Source: Candidatus Gastranaerophilales bacterium
GTDB taxonomy: Bacteria; Cyanobacteriota; Vampirovibrionia; Gastranaerophilales; Gastranaerophilaceae
Direction of reading: 5' to 3'
DNA length: 42,851 nucleotides
Assembly (NCBI GenBank): GCA_944323875.1
Contig: CALUUH010000017.1
Location: 1-42,851 of the forward strand
Positions 8,009 to 16,719 of the stretch are shown here, in pieces (position 1 is the first letter of the stretch; the number at the start of each line of letters is the position of its first letter). Both the position numbers and the translations under genes were made by a program. The notes under the pieces were generated by a model. The model did no database searches and was not told where the DNA came from. It was given only the letters and a program-made list of their open reading frames with translations.

Positions 8009-9775
8009 ATGGGAATGGCAGCCTCACAAGCACGTTTTTTGGGTTTAACAGCCCGAAAAACAAATCTGGAATATGAAGGACAGCAAGTTAACCAACAACG
8101 AACTGCCCTTTCAAACCAGTCTGCAAATTACTATACTCAATTACTGGGTATGGAAGTTCCTGTCGTACCTTCTGTTGCTGATTATACCAAGACAGTATAT
8201 AGTTTTAACGATGGTTCTTTAGAAAACTCAATCACGTCATTGATTGCCGCCGGTAACGGTATGTATAAGGTTAGTTATTTATCAAGCTGGCAAGATGATT
8301 TTTCAATTGTATCAGGAGGCTTTACGTCCATTGTAAATTCCCAAAACGGCGGTGTGTATTATGTAGGCAAGGATCAGTTAAGACCGCTCGGAGAAGCTTT
8401 TACAAACTCCAAAAGAGCAACAAATGCAAACGGAGAACAGTTCAGATTAACTGACAGTCTGACCTTTACTCAAAACGGACAAACCATTCAGCTTGTTCAG
8501 GCTGATTACAATAAGATTGTTTCTGTTATAGGTAAAGAGCCGCAGCTTAGTGATTACAGCATGGCCGGTCTTGCAGCTGATTACAAACAGACACAATGTT
8601 ATGGATCTGTTTATACTGATAATCCAAGCCGTCAACAGGGGCATATTGAACACAATTTATGTAAATTGATCTGGAATCAGAATACAGTCGGGGAATCAAT
8701 TACCTCATCAAGCGGTGTTACATTGACAAGCAATCGCGCAGCAGGGCTAACATCACTTTGTACCGATTGGGGCACAAGCAACGCTCCGGATGCAACAACC
8801 AGAGCAATTAAAGATAAATTGCAAAATCTTTATCCGGATGTTTATCAGGAAATGATTGATTTATATGTCGATCTTGTATTATATATGAATGATAATCCAT
8901 GCGGAGAATCAGGTTATGAGGTACATGATTATACTTTATCAACAACAAACTATGACCATAACGCTATCACTGCACAAAGTCTGCTTACAAGATGGGAAGA
9001 GTTTTGGACTAAGGTTGAAAATTTGAAGCCGGAAAATCTTTATAATGATGCTCATGCAAAATGGCAGGAAGAATATAACAAGTATGTCGGCAAATACATG
9101 AATGCTGCTGATTATACTGACGTTTATGATGTGGATAATGCATTATTTTATGACGGTCAGGATGAATATCTATCATCTCTTACAAGTGAAGAATTAGATA
9201 AACTTTATGAGGGCGAAAAATATTACGCAACCCAATTAAATGAAATTTATGGTGAACCTAAAAACGGCTGGTATGTAAGATATGTAAAAGATTCTACTTT
9301 AAATAACTACTATCCTGTATTCTATAACGGCGACGATATGGCTGAGGGCATAAGTATAGATAACGGTGATATCTATTCTAATGTAAGAACTTACAAAGTC
9401 GGCTCACGTGAAAGACATACTGAAATCAAATCACAGGATGCAAAATTGGAACAGGATTCTACCGGAAGATTTATAAATATAACTCTTTATGATGACTTGG
9501 GCAACGCAACAACTTATGCATTAACTACAAACACAGTGACAGATCAGGCGGCTTATGATGATGCAATGAACCAGTATGAATATAATAAATACCAGTATGA
9601 TCAATCTATTCAGGAAATCAATGCAAAAATCGAAATTACTCAGTGTGAGGACAAAAAACTTGAATTGCGCCTGAAACAACTTGATACAGAGCAAGACGCA
9701 ATACAAACAGAAATGGATGCTGTACAAAAAGTTATAGAAAAGAATGTTGAATCAACATTTAAAATTTTCGGATAA
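8009..9775 (+). CDS. Lineage-specific protein with coiled coils at both ends
   Basis: No characterised family is recognised. The start MGMAASQARFLGLTARK, followed by an EGQQVNQQRTALSNQ-like helix, is in my recollection a recurrent N-terminal module of Gastranaerophilales proteins. The roughly 588-aa product has an N-terminal heptad-like helix (about 1-50), a long tyrosine- and asparagine-rich central region (about 60-500) without membrane helices, and a C-terminal coiled coil (about 510-580) rich in glutamine, lysine and glutamate. The helix-variable-helix plan resembles exported flagellar or T3SS filament proteins, which is only an analogy. AAGGG at 7996-8000, eight bases upstream, supports the ATG at 8009. 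A TTG at 7967 is possible but lies too near the predicted transcription start. Confidence 0.8.
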   Translation: MGMAASQARFLGLTARKTNLEYEGQQVNQQRTALSNQSANYYTQLLGMEVPVVPSVADYTKTVYSFNDGSLENSITSLIAAGNGMYKVSYLSSWQDDFSIVSGGFTSIVNSQNGGVYYVGKDQLRPLGEAFTNSKRATNANGEQFRLTDSLTFTQNGQTIQLVQADYNKIVSVIGKEPQLSDYSMAGLAADYKQTQCYGSVYTDNPSRQQGHIEHNLCKLIWNQNTVGESITSSSGVTLTSNRAAGLTSLCTDWGTSNAPDATTRAIKDKLQNLYPDVYQEMIDLYVDLVLYMNDNPCGESGYEVHDYTLSTTNYDHNAITAQSLLTRWEEFWTKVENLKPENLYNDAHAKWQEEYNKYVGKYMNAADYTDVYDVDNALFYDGQDEYLSSLTSEELDKLYEGEKYYATQLNEIYGEPKNGWYVRYVKDSTLNNYYPVFYNGDDMAEGISIDNGDIYSNVRTYKVGSRERHTEIKSQDAKLEQDSTGRFINITLYDDLGNATTYALTTNTVTDQAAYDDAMNQYEYNKYQYDQSIQEINAKIEITQCEDKKLELRLKQLDTEQDAIQTEMDAVQKVIEKNVESTFKIFG

Positions 9776-9830
9776 TATGTAAACTTTTTCTTATTTATGT
9801 TAGTATAATGACATAAAATAAGGAGATGTT

Positions 9831-11072
9831 ATGGGATTGACTTTAGCGGAAAAAATAATTTCCAAACATGCCGGCAAAGAAGTGCATGCCGGAGAATTAG
9901 TTATTGCAAATGTTGATGTATGTGCTGTGCAGGACGGAACAGGTCCTTTGACTGTTCAGGAATTTAAGAAACTCGGAAAAGAAAAATTAAACAATCCTGA
10001 GCGAACAATTTTGTTTATAGATCATGCATCACCGAGTCCGCGTAAAGAGCTTTCCAATACACACACAGTATTACGCGATTTTTCCAAAGAATACGGAGCG
10101 GTCTTATCAGATGTTGGAGCAGGCGTTTGTCATCAGCGCCTTGTGGAAACTTTTGTTAATCCTGGAGAAATTTTAGTCGGAGCAGATTCTCACACCTGTA
10201 CCTCAGGCGCCCTCGGGGCTTTTGCAACCGGCATGGGGTCTACTGATATTGCTGTTGCAATGGCTCTTGGCAAAACATGGTTAAAAGTTCCAGCGACCTT
10301 TAAAATAGAAGTAAGCGGGAAATTCAGACCCGGAATTTGCTCAAAAGATTTGATGCTTCACCTTATCGGTATGATAGGTGCTGACGGAGCCACATACAAA
10401 GCTCTTGAATTTTGCGGTGAAACAATAGAAAATATGGAAATGTCTGAACGCTTTACTCTTGCTAATATGGCTGTAGAAGCAGGTGCAAAAGCCGGATTGT
10501 TTGTAGCTGATGAAAAGACAAGAGCCTTTTTGAAGTCACGCGGCCGCGAAGATAAATTCTCAACTCTTGAACCAGATGAGGATGCTGTTTACGAACGCAT
10601 CATAAAAATTAACGCGGAAGATGTTCCGCATACTGTTTCCTGTCCGCATACAGTTGACAACACCAAACCTGTGGAATATTTGAAAGATGTTAAAGTTGAT
10701 CAGGTCTTTGTCGGAACTTGCACAAACGGCCGTATAGAAGATTTACGTATAGTTGCGGATATTTTGAAGGGCAAAAAGGTTAACCCTGATGTCAGAATGC
10801 TTATCTGTCCAGCGTCCAAAGATGTATATTTGCAGGCCTTGGATGAAGGATTAATAACAATATTTGTAGAAGCAAATGCGACAATTTTGCCGCCGGGATG
10901 CGGGCCTTGTGTCGGTGTTCATGCCGGTACTCTTGCTGACGGAGAAGTTTGTCTGGCAACGCAAAACAGAAACTTTCAAGGTCGAATGGGAAATACTAAC
11001 GGATTTATTTATCTGGCATCGCCTTATGTCGCGGCATATACTGCATTAAAAGGGTATATCTGTGCAGATTAG
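9831..11072 (+). CDS. leuC: LeuC/HacA-type aconitase-superfamily hydro-lyase, large subunit
   Basis: The 413-aa protein has the [4Fe-4S] cysteines of the aconitase superfamily in FVGTCTNGRIEDL and GCGPCVGVHAG, plus the substrate-loop motif DSHTCTSGALGAFATGMGSTD. The length matches the short archaeal/HacA type of 3-isopropylmalate dehydratase large subunit. The small subunit (leuD) is not in the window, so the pathway stays open: leucine synthesis, homoaconitase, or aconitase working with the synthase at 6159. The SD AAGGAG precedes the ATG, and TATAAT at 9804-9809 is a likely -10 box. An ECF sigma operon follows after about 100 bases. Confidence 0.85.
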   Translation: MGLTLAEKIISKHAGKEVHAGELVIANVDVCAVQDGTGPLTVQEFKKLGKEKLNNPERTILFIDHASPSPRKELSNTHTVLRDFSKEYGAVLSDVGAGVCHQRLVETFVNPGEILVGADSHTCTSGALGAFATGMGSTDIAVAMALGKTWLKVPATFKIEVSGKFRPGICSKDLMLHLIGMIGADGATYKALEFCGETIENMEMSERFTLANMAVEAGAKAGLFVADEKTRAFLKSRGREDKFSTLEPDEDAVYERIIKINAEDVPHTVSCPHTVDNTKPVEYLKDVKVDQVFVGTCTNGRIEDLRIVADILKGKKVNPDVRMLICPASKDVYLQALDEGLITIFVEANATILPPGCGPCVGVHAGTLADGEVCLATQNRNFQGRMGNTNGFIYLASPYVAAYTALKGYICAD

Positions 11073-11089
11073 AATTTTGCTCTAAAAAA

Positions 11090-11164
11090 TATACTCCTTT
11101 AAGTATATAGCAACGTATGAGTAAATGACTGCTTAAATTCCTTACTATGTATAGTAAGGAGTAT
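11090..11164 (+). promoter_or_regulatory. Foldable leader with competing hairpins that mask the ECF sigma SD
   Basis: Three pairings compete: TATACT (11090-11095) with AGTATA (11102-11107); ATACTCCTT (11091-11099) with AAGGAGTAT (11156-11164), which includes the SD; and CCTTACTAT (11140-11148) with ATAGTAAGG (11151-11159), which also covers part of the SD. All stems are perfect. The 20-base dyad at 11140-11159 could instead be a protein operator, for example for sigma autoregulation. Confidence 0.5.
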
Positions 11165-11168
11165 TCTA

Positions 11169-11765
11169 ATGCCCGAAAAATTGCAGTACAAAAAAATGTC
11201 GACTGAAGAACTGGTTATTCTGTCACAGCAGAATGACCTGAGAGCGTTAGAAGAACTAATCAGGCGTGAGCAGAAAAATATTTTTACAACTTTTTCATAC
11301 CTCTCTCAAAAACGCGAAAATACGGCAGATTTAACTCAAGAGGCGCTTTTGCGGGTAGCAAAGAATATTCATACACTTAAAAATCCAAAAAATTTTAAAA
11401 GCTGGTTAAATCAGATAGTAACCAATCTTTTTTATGATGAACTCAGAAAATTGCAGCGGCGTCCGGAAATACTTTCCATTGATGACGAAGATGCGGAAAA
11501 TCCGGCATTTTCAATAAAGCTGCAGCTGCCTGATAAAAAGTGTAAACCGCATGAAAAATGTGCCTCATCAGAGCTTGAAAAAATGATTAAAAATGCGATA
11601 CAGCAGTTGCCTGAGCCATTTCGAATTGCCATAATCCTGCGCGAACTTCAAGGGTTGAGTTATGAAGAAATAGCCAGCGCAACAAATGCAAGTGTCGGGA
11701 CAGTTAAATCCCGTATTGCACGCGCAAGAGGCAAGCTGCAGGAATGTTTAAGACCTTATATCTAG
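11169..11765 (+). CDS. ECF-type RNA polymerase sigma factor
   Basis: The 198-aa protein has sigma region 2 near residues 20-95 (DLTQEALLRVAKNI, then NFKSWLNQIVTNLFYDELRK) and sigma region 4 near 140-195, with the helix-turn-helix LSYEEIASATNASVGTVKSRIARAR. Region 3 is absent, as in extracytoplasmic-function sigmas. It directs core polymerase to a stress or envelope regulon that cannot be named. The gene directly downstream encodes a zinc-finger anti-sigma with a membrane helix, the classic regulatory partner. The AAGGAG SD lies inside the foldable leader. Confidence 0.92.
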   Translation: MPEKLQYKKMSTEELVILSQQNDLRALEELIRREQKNIFTTFSYLSQKRENTADLTQEALLRVAKNIHTLKNPKNFKSWLNQIVTNLFYDELRKLQRRPEILSIDDEDAENPAFSIKLQLPDKKCKPHEKCASSELEKMIKNAIQQLPEPFRIAIILRELQGLSYEEIASATNASVGTVKSRIARARGKLQECLRPYI

Positions 11766-11775
11766 GAGATAAATT

Positions 11776-12327
11776 ATGCAAAAAGAATTAACTTGTGAAC
11801 AGGTTGGCGCAATAATAACCTTTTATATGGAGGGAAAACTCTCTGACACCTTACAAAAGGCAGTAAAACATCACCTTGAAATTTGTCCTGAATGCAGGGC
11901 TAAATTTGATGAATTACAAAGTATGCTAAAGCGTTTCAGGCAAAATAAATGCGCAAATACACTTGATGATGAGGCTCAAAAACAGTTTAAAAAGAAGCAA
12001 TATGCAGAATTTAGGGCCAATTTGTCCGCATACATAGACAACGAACTTGATGATAAAGAAAACATGAGGATTAAAAAAATTACCATTTCAAATCCAATGG
12101 CGCGCAAAGATCTTGAAGAAATGTATGCTTTTAAAAAACTTTTGCATAATTCTTTTGATAAAACCCGCAGCGATTTAAAATATGATTTTTCTAAAAATGT
12201 ATTAAATCAAATGCATTCACATCCTGCAAATTTCACGACATCATTCAAAAAACTGGCAATTGCCTATTTGATAATGCTGTCGGTAATTATTGCAAGTGCT
12301 CTGTATTTATGGCTGTTATATCTTTAA
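11776..12327 (+). CDS. Membrane anti-sigma factor with zinc-finger domain
   Basis: The N-terminal segment has the zf-HC2/ZAS pattern: Cys7, then HHLEICPECR (histidine, three residues, Cys-x2-Cys). A helical middle domain (about 60-155) follows, then a single C-terminal membrane helix (about 160-182, LAIAYLIMLSVIIASALYLW). This fits an anti-sigma that holds the upstream ECF sigma at the membrane until signalled. AGGAG precedes the ATG, eleven bases after the sigma stop. The helix is at the extreme C-terminus, so almost nothing is exposed outside, and sensing may be cytoplasmic or through the membrane. The 3' end overlaps the convergent gene by 12 bases. Confidence 0.88.
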   Translation: MQKELTCEQVGAIITFYMEGKLSDTLQKAVKHHLEICPECRAKFDELQSMLKRFRQNKCANTLDDEAQKQFKKKQYAEFRANLSAYIDNELDDKENMRIKKITISNPMARKDLEEMYAFKKLLHNSFDKTRSDLKYDFSKNVLNQMHSHPANFTTSFKKLAIAYLIMLSVIIASALYLWLLYL

Positions 12328-12987
12328 ACCGGCGCTTTTGTTAGAAAATTTTATAGAAGCCAGTTTTTGATAATCCGCTATAGAAATACCTTTCGGGTGC
12401 TGTATATTTTCTGTCTGATATTTTTGCATGTGTGCAATTGCTTTTTTCTGTCTTTTGGACGCGTATTCATTACGTAAAATAGGGGTCAATATATTACAGG
12501 AAATAATAGAGCCGACAGTACTTGTTACAACATCAACACCGTTTCTGAATGACTTATAATGATCTGCAAGCGGCCCGAATTTGTCCTGTTCTGCAATATT
12601 GAAGTCTAATTTGCCGACTTTGCCCATTAATTCATTTCGCTCCAAAAAGCTTCTGATTCTTTTTGTTCTGAGTTTTCCTGTGGAAACGAGTTTAGCGCCG
12701 AATTTTTTGAGAGAGTTAGTTAGGAGGTAGAAAGAAAGTATGTTTATAGCCGCATCGGCAATTTCTTGCGGAATAAGGAATGTTTTTTGTTCCGGTGAAA
12801 TTTTGTCGTTGAAAACAACTGCCCCGACCTGTGCAAGAGATGATAAAATCCACCCTAGAGTGCCGGTATGTATGAGCATATTGCCGGGGTTTTCACCATA
12901 ATTCTGGAGCATGTGGACTTTAAAATGAGACCAGTTGTTCGCGACTGTTTTATTTATGTTCTTGAATATGTTAGACAGAGGTGCCAT
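12316..12987 (-). CDS. Unknown membrane protein, second of a pair
   Basis: The family is not named. The 223-aa product has several hydrophobic segments, about residues 38-65 (GNMLIHTGTLGWILSSLAQV), 85-105, and a weaker one near 150-175, separated by basic stretches. A very strong SD (GGAGGTGAT) lies within the end of the upstream gene. The ATG overlaps the upstream stop codon (TAATG), so the two genes are translationally coupled and probably act together at the membrane. It is the last gene of a five-gene minus-strand run that begins with flhB. Confidence 0.75.
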   Translation of the reverse strand: MAPLSNIFKNINKTVANNWSHFKVHMLQNYGENPGNMLIHTGTLGWILSSLAQVGAVVFNDKISPEQKTFLIPQEIADAAINILSFYLLTNSLKKFGAKLVSTGKLRTKRIRSFLERNELMGKVGKLDFNIAEQDKFGPLADHYKSFRNGVDVVTSTVGSIISCNILTPILRNEYASKRQKKAIAHMQKYQTENIQHPKGISIADYQKLASIKFSNKSAGLKI

Positions 12988-13556
12988 TATTTATCACCTC
13001 CAGCCTGAGAAACGAATTTATTTGTCAGCCACTTGGTCAAAGGCGCGTCAATCAGGAAGTTTGAGAACAGCATTACAACAAGGGCAATTACTGTTCCCAT
13101 TGCATTCTGATATTGCTTAAAGGCTTCTGTATTTGCGGAACGTGCGCCTTTAGGGGTAAATAGTGTTTGATATTTTGGTATGCCTTGCCCCGGAATTTTT
13201 GACCAGCCTTTTATTGCTTTTATGCAGCCCTTACGTATAAGATATCCGGTAGCCGTTCCTGCAAGAATTTTGGCAATAGTACGGCAAACAGAGACTTTGC
13301 GGGTCTTTTCGTCAACATCCTTATTCCTTGCATCAATAAACGGCTGTGACATTAAAGCTGTAACACCGAGAATAAGCCTGTTTTCTGCAGATGAAATGTC
13401 GCGTCCTATATCCCCGATTAACTGTACTGTTTTAGGCTTATTAAAAGTCGCATCCGGTAAAAGGTCTAATGCTCCCTGCTCAAAACGCCGGATGTTCTTT
13501 TGAACACCCTTGTATAACGGAGTATTGGTAAATCTACTAACTATTTTATTTATCAC
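12987..13556 (-). CDS. Unknown membrane protein, first of a pair
   Basis: The product is about 189 aa and not recognised. It has a hydrophobic stretch near residues 70-85, another near 95-115 (ILAGTATGYLIRKGC), and a long one near 150-172 (TVIALVVMLFSNFLI). I chose the GTG at 13556 (MINKIVSRF) because GGTGA lies seven bases upstream. A TTG at 13586 would add ten residues. It is coupled by stop/start overlap to the next gene and lies 88 bases after the kinase-like gene. Confidence 0.7.
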   Translation of the reverse strand: MINKIVSRFTNTPLYKGVQKNIRRFEQGALDLLPDATFNKPKTVQLIGDIGRDISSAENRLILGVTALMSQPFIDARNKDVDEKTRKVSVCRTIAKILAGTATGYLIRKGCIKAIKGWSKIPGQGIPKYQTLFTPKGARSANTEAFKQYQNAMGTVIALVVMLFSNFLIDAPLTKWLTNKFVSQAGGDK

Positions 13557-13643
13557 GACACTTTCACCCAAGAATATAAAGCACAAAAATCATGATAATT
13601 GCTAAAATAAACAAATTTGTAAAGTATTGTAAATTAACCGTTT

Positions 13644-14828
13644 CTAAATATTAGTATCTTTACGTAGTGATTTTAAAAGTTCAATTACGTATTGTGCGGA
13701 TACTGAATATTGTCTTATATATTCTTCTTTTTTATTAGGTTTGGGGACATTGGGAACATGGAAATATTTGTTTGTATAGTTGATAAAGTCAATAAATTTT
13801 TGTTCATTAGTATCAAGATTTACTTTTAATGCTGCTGCATATGACTTTTTATCTATAGTTTTTAGTGCGTGTAATAATTTTTCCTGCTGTTGTGGAGAAA
13901 GTAAATCATAGTATTCTCTGAATAGAGTAAAATCACTTATAACCGCTACCATATCAAGATATGAATTTTGATGCTGCGGCTTTGTTTTTGCAAAATAATC
14001 TATTACATTGAGTCTGTTCTTTTCTAAATCCACCATTAAGTTATTCGGGTTCACTGAATCTATTTTGAATCCTATTATTGTATCATGTTTATTTTTAGGT
14101 GTAACATCCAGAGTTTTTATTTGTAATGCTAAATCATTAAATGCTGACTGTTTCATCTCTGAAATTTGAATAACTTTGTTGTAGTATACATTTGCCTGTT
14201 CTTTAGTGACAGGAACAGCCCAATTTATTTCTGTATTCCAGATAGTAGATGACCAATTTTTTATTGAGTGAGGCTCACCTGATACTTTTTTCAAAATCAA
14301 TAGTCTAAAATTATCCGGATGAATCCAGACCGGCTGCCCGAGATTTATATTTTCAGGGAAAATATTCAAAGGTATCTGGTTAGGTTCGATATTTTTTCGG
14401 GGATGTAAAACTTTCAAAACATAATTATCAAGTTCCGGTATATTGTAAACCACTGAATTTGCACCTGTTCCGGTTATATTTTCCTCACGCGGACTATCCA
14501 AAAATTTCAAAAACTTCTCATATTTATTGTTATATGACAGTTCTTTTTGTATATCTTTTGGTAAGGATTTGGCCAGCGGCGTATCAGGAAGTGCCGTAAA
14601 AATTTTTCTTACATTATTTATATTTCTTCTATGAACAAGATAAATTCCTGCTCCGGCAAGCGATAAACCGCTTAGAGCAAAAGCTGTTGTCTTGTATATT
14701 TTTGACGAAGTGTCCTGATGTTTCTGCTCCGGACTAGTCATCCGGTATGCAGCAGATGAATTTTGTCTGTTTTGCACCGGCTGACTACTATTAGTAAAAT
14801 TCACACTCCTAATCGCACTAATTTTCAT
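13644..14828 (-). CDS. Membrane-anchored protein-kinase-like protein
   Basis: The 394-aa protein starts with a Ser/Asn/Gln-rich tail (MKISAIRSVNFTN), then one membrane helix (about 47-66). The rest looks kinase-like. There is a glycine-rich loop G120-TGANSVVY, and a candidate ATP lysine in YVLKVL (K139). A catalytic-loop-like KIDSVNPNNLMVD puts D257 and N262 at the kinase D-x4-N spacing, and a DFG-like DYF carries D277. The HRD histidine is absent, so activity is uncertain and it may be a pseudokinase or an aminoglycoside-phosphotransferase relative. The SD is AGGAG. It lies downstream of FlhB and a FliA-like sigma, so an exported-effector or envelope-signalling role is conceivable but not shown. 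Confidence 0.65.
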   Translation of the reverse strand: MKISAIRSVNFTNSSQPVQNRQNSSAAYRMTSPEQKHQDTSSKIYKTTAFALSGLSLAGAGIYLVHRRNINNVRKIFTALPDTPLAKSLPKDIQKELSYNNKYEKFLKFLDSPREENITGTGANSVVYNIPELDNYVLKVLHPRKNIEPNQIPLNIFPENINLGQPVWIHPDNFRLLILKKVSGEPHSIKNWSSTIWNTEINWAVPVTKEQANVYYNKVIQISEMKQSAFNDLALQIKTLDVTPKNKHDTIIGFKIDSVNPNNLMVDLEKNRLNVIDYFAKTKPQHQNSYLDMVAVISDFTLFREYYDLLSPQQQEKLLHALKTIDKKSYAAALKVNLDTNEQKFIDFINYTNKYFHVPNVPKPNKKEEYIRQYSVSAQYVIELLKSLRKDTNI

Positions 14829-14905
14829 TTAGACTCCTGAATCATTGTAAAAAATATGCAAAAAACTAAAATTATTATTGGTAAAAAATAATTAAAAATC
14901 AAGTA

Positions 14906-15556
14906 TTAATAGCCAAATTGTTCACGTGAATTCAAATATTCTTTAATAGAATTTAAGGAGGCCTGAACAATACGTGTAACACGGGAAGAAGAAAGGCCGA
15001 CCTGTTGGGCAATATCTTTAACCTGCATATTACGGTAAAAGCGGTATTCAACAACAGTTCTTTCTTTAGGCGGCAATTTTGTTATTGCTTCTCTAATCAT
15101 ACGTCCAAGTTCTGTAATTTCTGCATTTTCATCAGGCATTGCATGATTATCTTTGATAAAGTCAAACGGAGAATCATTATCGCTTGCTGCAGCCGCAAGT
15201 CCGTCAATAGACAAAATGGTTTCATAAACTGCTTCGCGGACTTTTGTTTTTTCATCTACTTCGACATCATCGTCATCTGTTTCTTCTTGCTTATGCTTTA
15301 ATGAATACCATTTATAACGTATTCTTAATTCGTTTCTTATTGCCCATCTTACTGCTGTTGCAATGTATGCTGCATTATATTTTTCAAGCTGTTCAGGTGA
15401 TTTGTTTTGAACAAGAGCCTGAATGGCCAGAATACCGATTGATACAAGTTCTTCGTAATCAACCATGTGTGATGGTATACGCCTGTATTCCACACGCGCT
15501 ACTTTTTGGACTATATCAATGTATTCTTGTAATTTGTTTTTATCTTGCATAATCAT
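14906..15556 (-). CDS. FliA/SigF-type sigma-70 factor
   Basis: The 216-aa protein has sigma region 2 near residues 15-85 (HMVDYEELVSIGILAIQALV, then VRWAIRNELRIRYKW). An acidic linker (about 90-105) is followed by a region-3-like segment, and by region 4 near 160-210 with LPPKERTVVEYRFYR and VKDIAQQVGLSSSRVTRI. This is the architecture of FliA/WhiG/SigF group 3 sigmas. It lies 26 bases downstream of flhB and may control the export genes and the kinase-like gene. There is no SD, and TATAAT ends five bases before the ATG, so the message may be nearly leaderless. A second ATG lies two codons in. Confidence 0.87.
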   Translation of the reverse strand: MIMQDKNKLQEYIDIVQKVARVEYRRIPSHMVDYEELVSIGILAIQALVQNKSPEQLEKYNAAYIATAVRWAIRNELRIRYKWYSLKHKQEETDDDDVEVDEKTKVREAVYETILSIDGLAAAASDNDSPFDFIKDNHAMPDENAEITELGRMIREAITKLPPKERTVVEYRFYRNMQVKDIAQQVGLSSSRVTRIVQASLNSIKEYLNSREQFGY

Positions 15557-15582
15557 GATTAATTATAATAATATCATAAGTT

Positions 15583-16659
15583 CTACTTTATTCTACCTTT
15601 ATTTGTAGTATTTTTCAAGTTATAAACAAAAAGGAGAATTTCGGCTACCGCTTTGTACAATTCCGGCGGTATCATCTGGTTTAAATCCACCATTTTGAAT
15701 AGAGCCCTTGCGACCGGTGGATTTTCAATGACCGGAATGGCATGGTCATTTGCGATTTTGATAATTTTTTTTGCGATTAACTCGGTACCTTTTGCAATCA
15801 GCATAGGAGAGGCCATTTCATCAGCCTTGTATTTAAGAGCACAGGCAATATGTGTCGGGTTTGTAACGACGAAATCAGCTTCCGGAACAGCGTCCATCAT
15901 GCCTCTTTGCAGCATTTGCATACGGCGTTGTCTCAGTGCGGCTTTAACATTAGGGTCGCCTTCTGTGTTTTTGTATTCGTCTTTAATTTCTTTAAAAGAC
16001 ATTTTCTGGTCTTTCAAGAACTTCCATTTAGTAACACCGTAATCGGCTGCCGATATAACCAGAAAGGCAATGCAAGCCTGAAATATGAAATCAGTAATCA
16101 GTTTTCCGAACTCTATCATTACTGCAAAATTGTTATCAACTGCAGCCAGCATCAATATGCTTTCAATATGTTTTGTGTAAACACTCCAGCCAATATATCC
16201 TAAGAGTACGACTTTTATAATATTTTTCATTAACTCAAAAAGAGTTTTTATTGACATGATATTTTTAAAATATTTTGTAGGGTTAAGTTTGTCCAATTTA
16301 GGCATCAACGGTGCAGTTGCAACAAGCGGCCCTACCTGAATAAAATCTGCCATAATTGCGACAAACCACGCAAGGAACAGAATTGGACCAATTATCAAAA
16401 ATGTACTTTTTAAAGTAACCAGAAGTATATAACTCATACCGATATTTGATAAATGGGCATTAGGTATTTGTTCATAAAGCAGAGTATAAAGCTGTACGAT
16501 TTGATCCCATACAAAAGGGGCAAGACCGACAATTGCTGAAAAAAGTATAAGCAGAGAAATAGCTGTTGAAAAATCTTTTGATTTTACTACTTGGCCTTCT
16601 TTTCTTGCTTGTTCCAGTTTCCGTGGAGTGGCGTCAAATTGTTTATCTTCATCACCCAT
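15583..16659 (-). CDS. flhB: FlhB/SctU family export-apparatus protein
   Basis: The 358-aa protein starts with the family hallmark DATPRKLEQARKEGQVVKS, has four membrane helices between about residues 30 and 215, and a cytoplasmic domain with KNTEGDPNVKAALRQRR and the self-cleavage motif N267-PTH, followed by IACALKYK. FlhB/SctU is the substrate-specificity switch of flagellar and injectisome type III export and splits between Asn and Pro. No other flagellar or T3SS gene is in the window, so which machine it serves is unknown. AAGG lies before the ATG, and a minus-strand TATAAT (16683-16688) is a likely -10 box. A FliA-type sigma follows. Confidence 0.92.
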   Translation of the reverse strand: MGDEDKQFDATPRKLEQARKEGQVVKSKDFSTAISLLILFSAIVGLAPFVWDQIVQLYTLLYEQIPNAHLSNIGMSYILLVTLKSTFLIIGPILFLAWFVAIMADFIQVGPLVATAPLMPKLDKLNPTKYFKNIMSIKTLFELMKNIIKVVLLGYIGWSVYTKHIESILMLAAVDNNFAVMIEFGKLITDFIFQACIAFLVISAADYGVTKWKFLKDQKMSFKEIKDEYKNTEGDPNVKAALRQRRMQMLQRGMMDAVPEADFVVTNPTHIACALKYKADEMASPMLIAKGTELIAKKIIKIANDHAIPVIENPPVARALFKMVDLNQMIPPELYKAVAEILLFVYNLKNTTNKGRIK

Positions 16660-16719
16660 AGCGCTACCTTTTTCTTACTGGTATTATAGCATAAAAGATA
16701 GTAGTAAATACAAAAATTC

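Noticed and set aside
12316-16659. A flagellar operon
   Set aside because: FlhB and a FliA-type sigma are present, but no flagellin, hook, motor or other export gene is nearby. Motility cannot be claimed.
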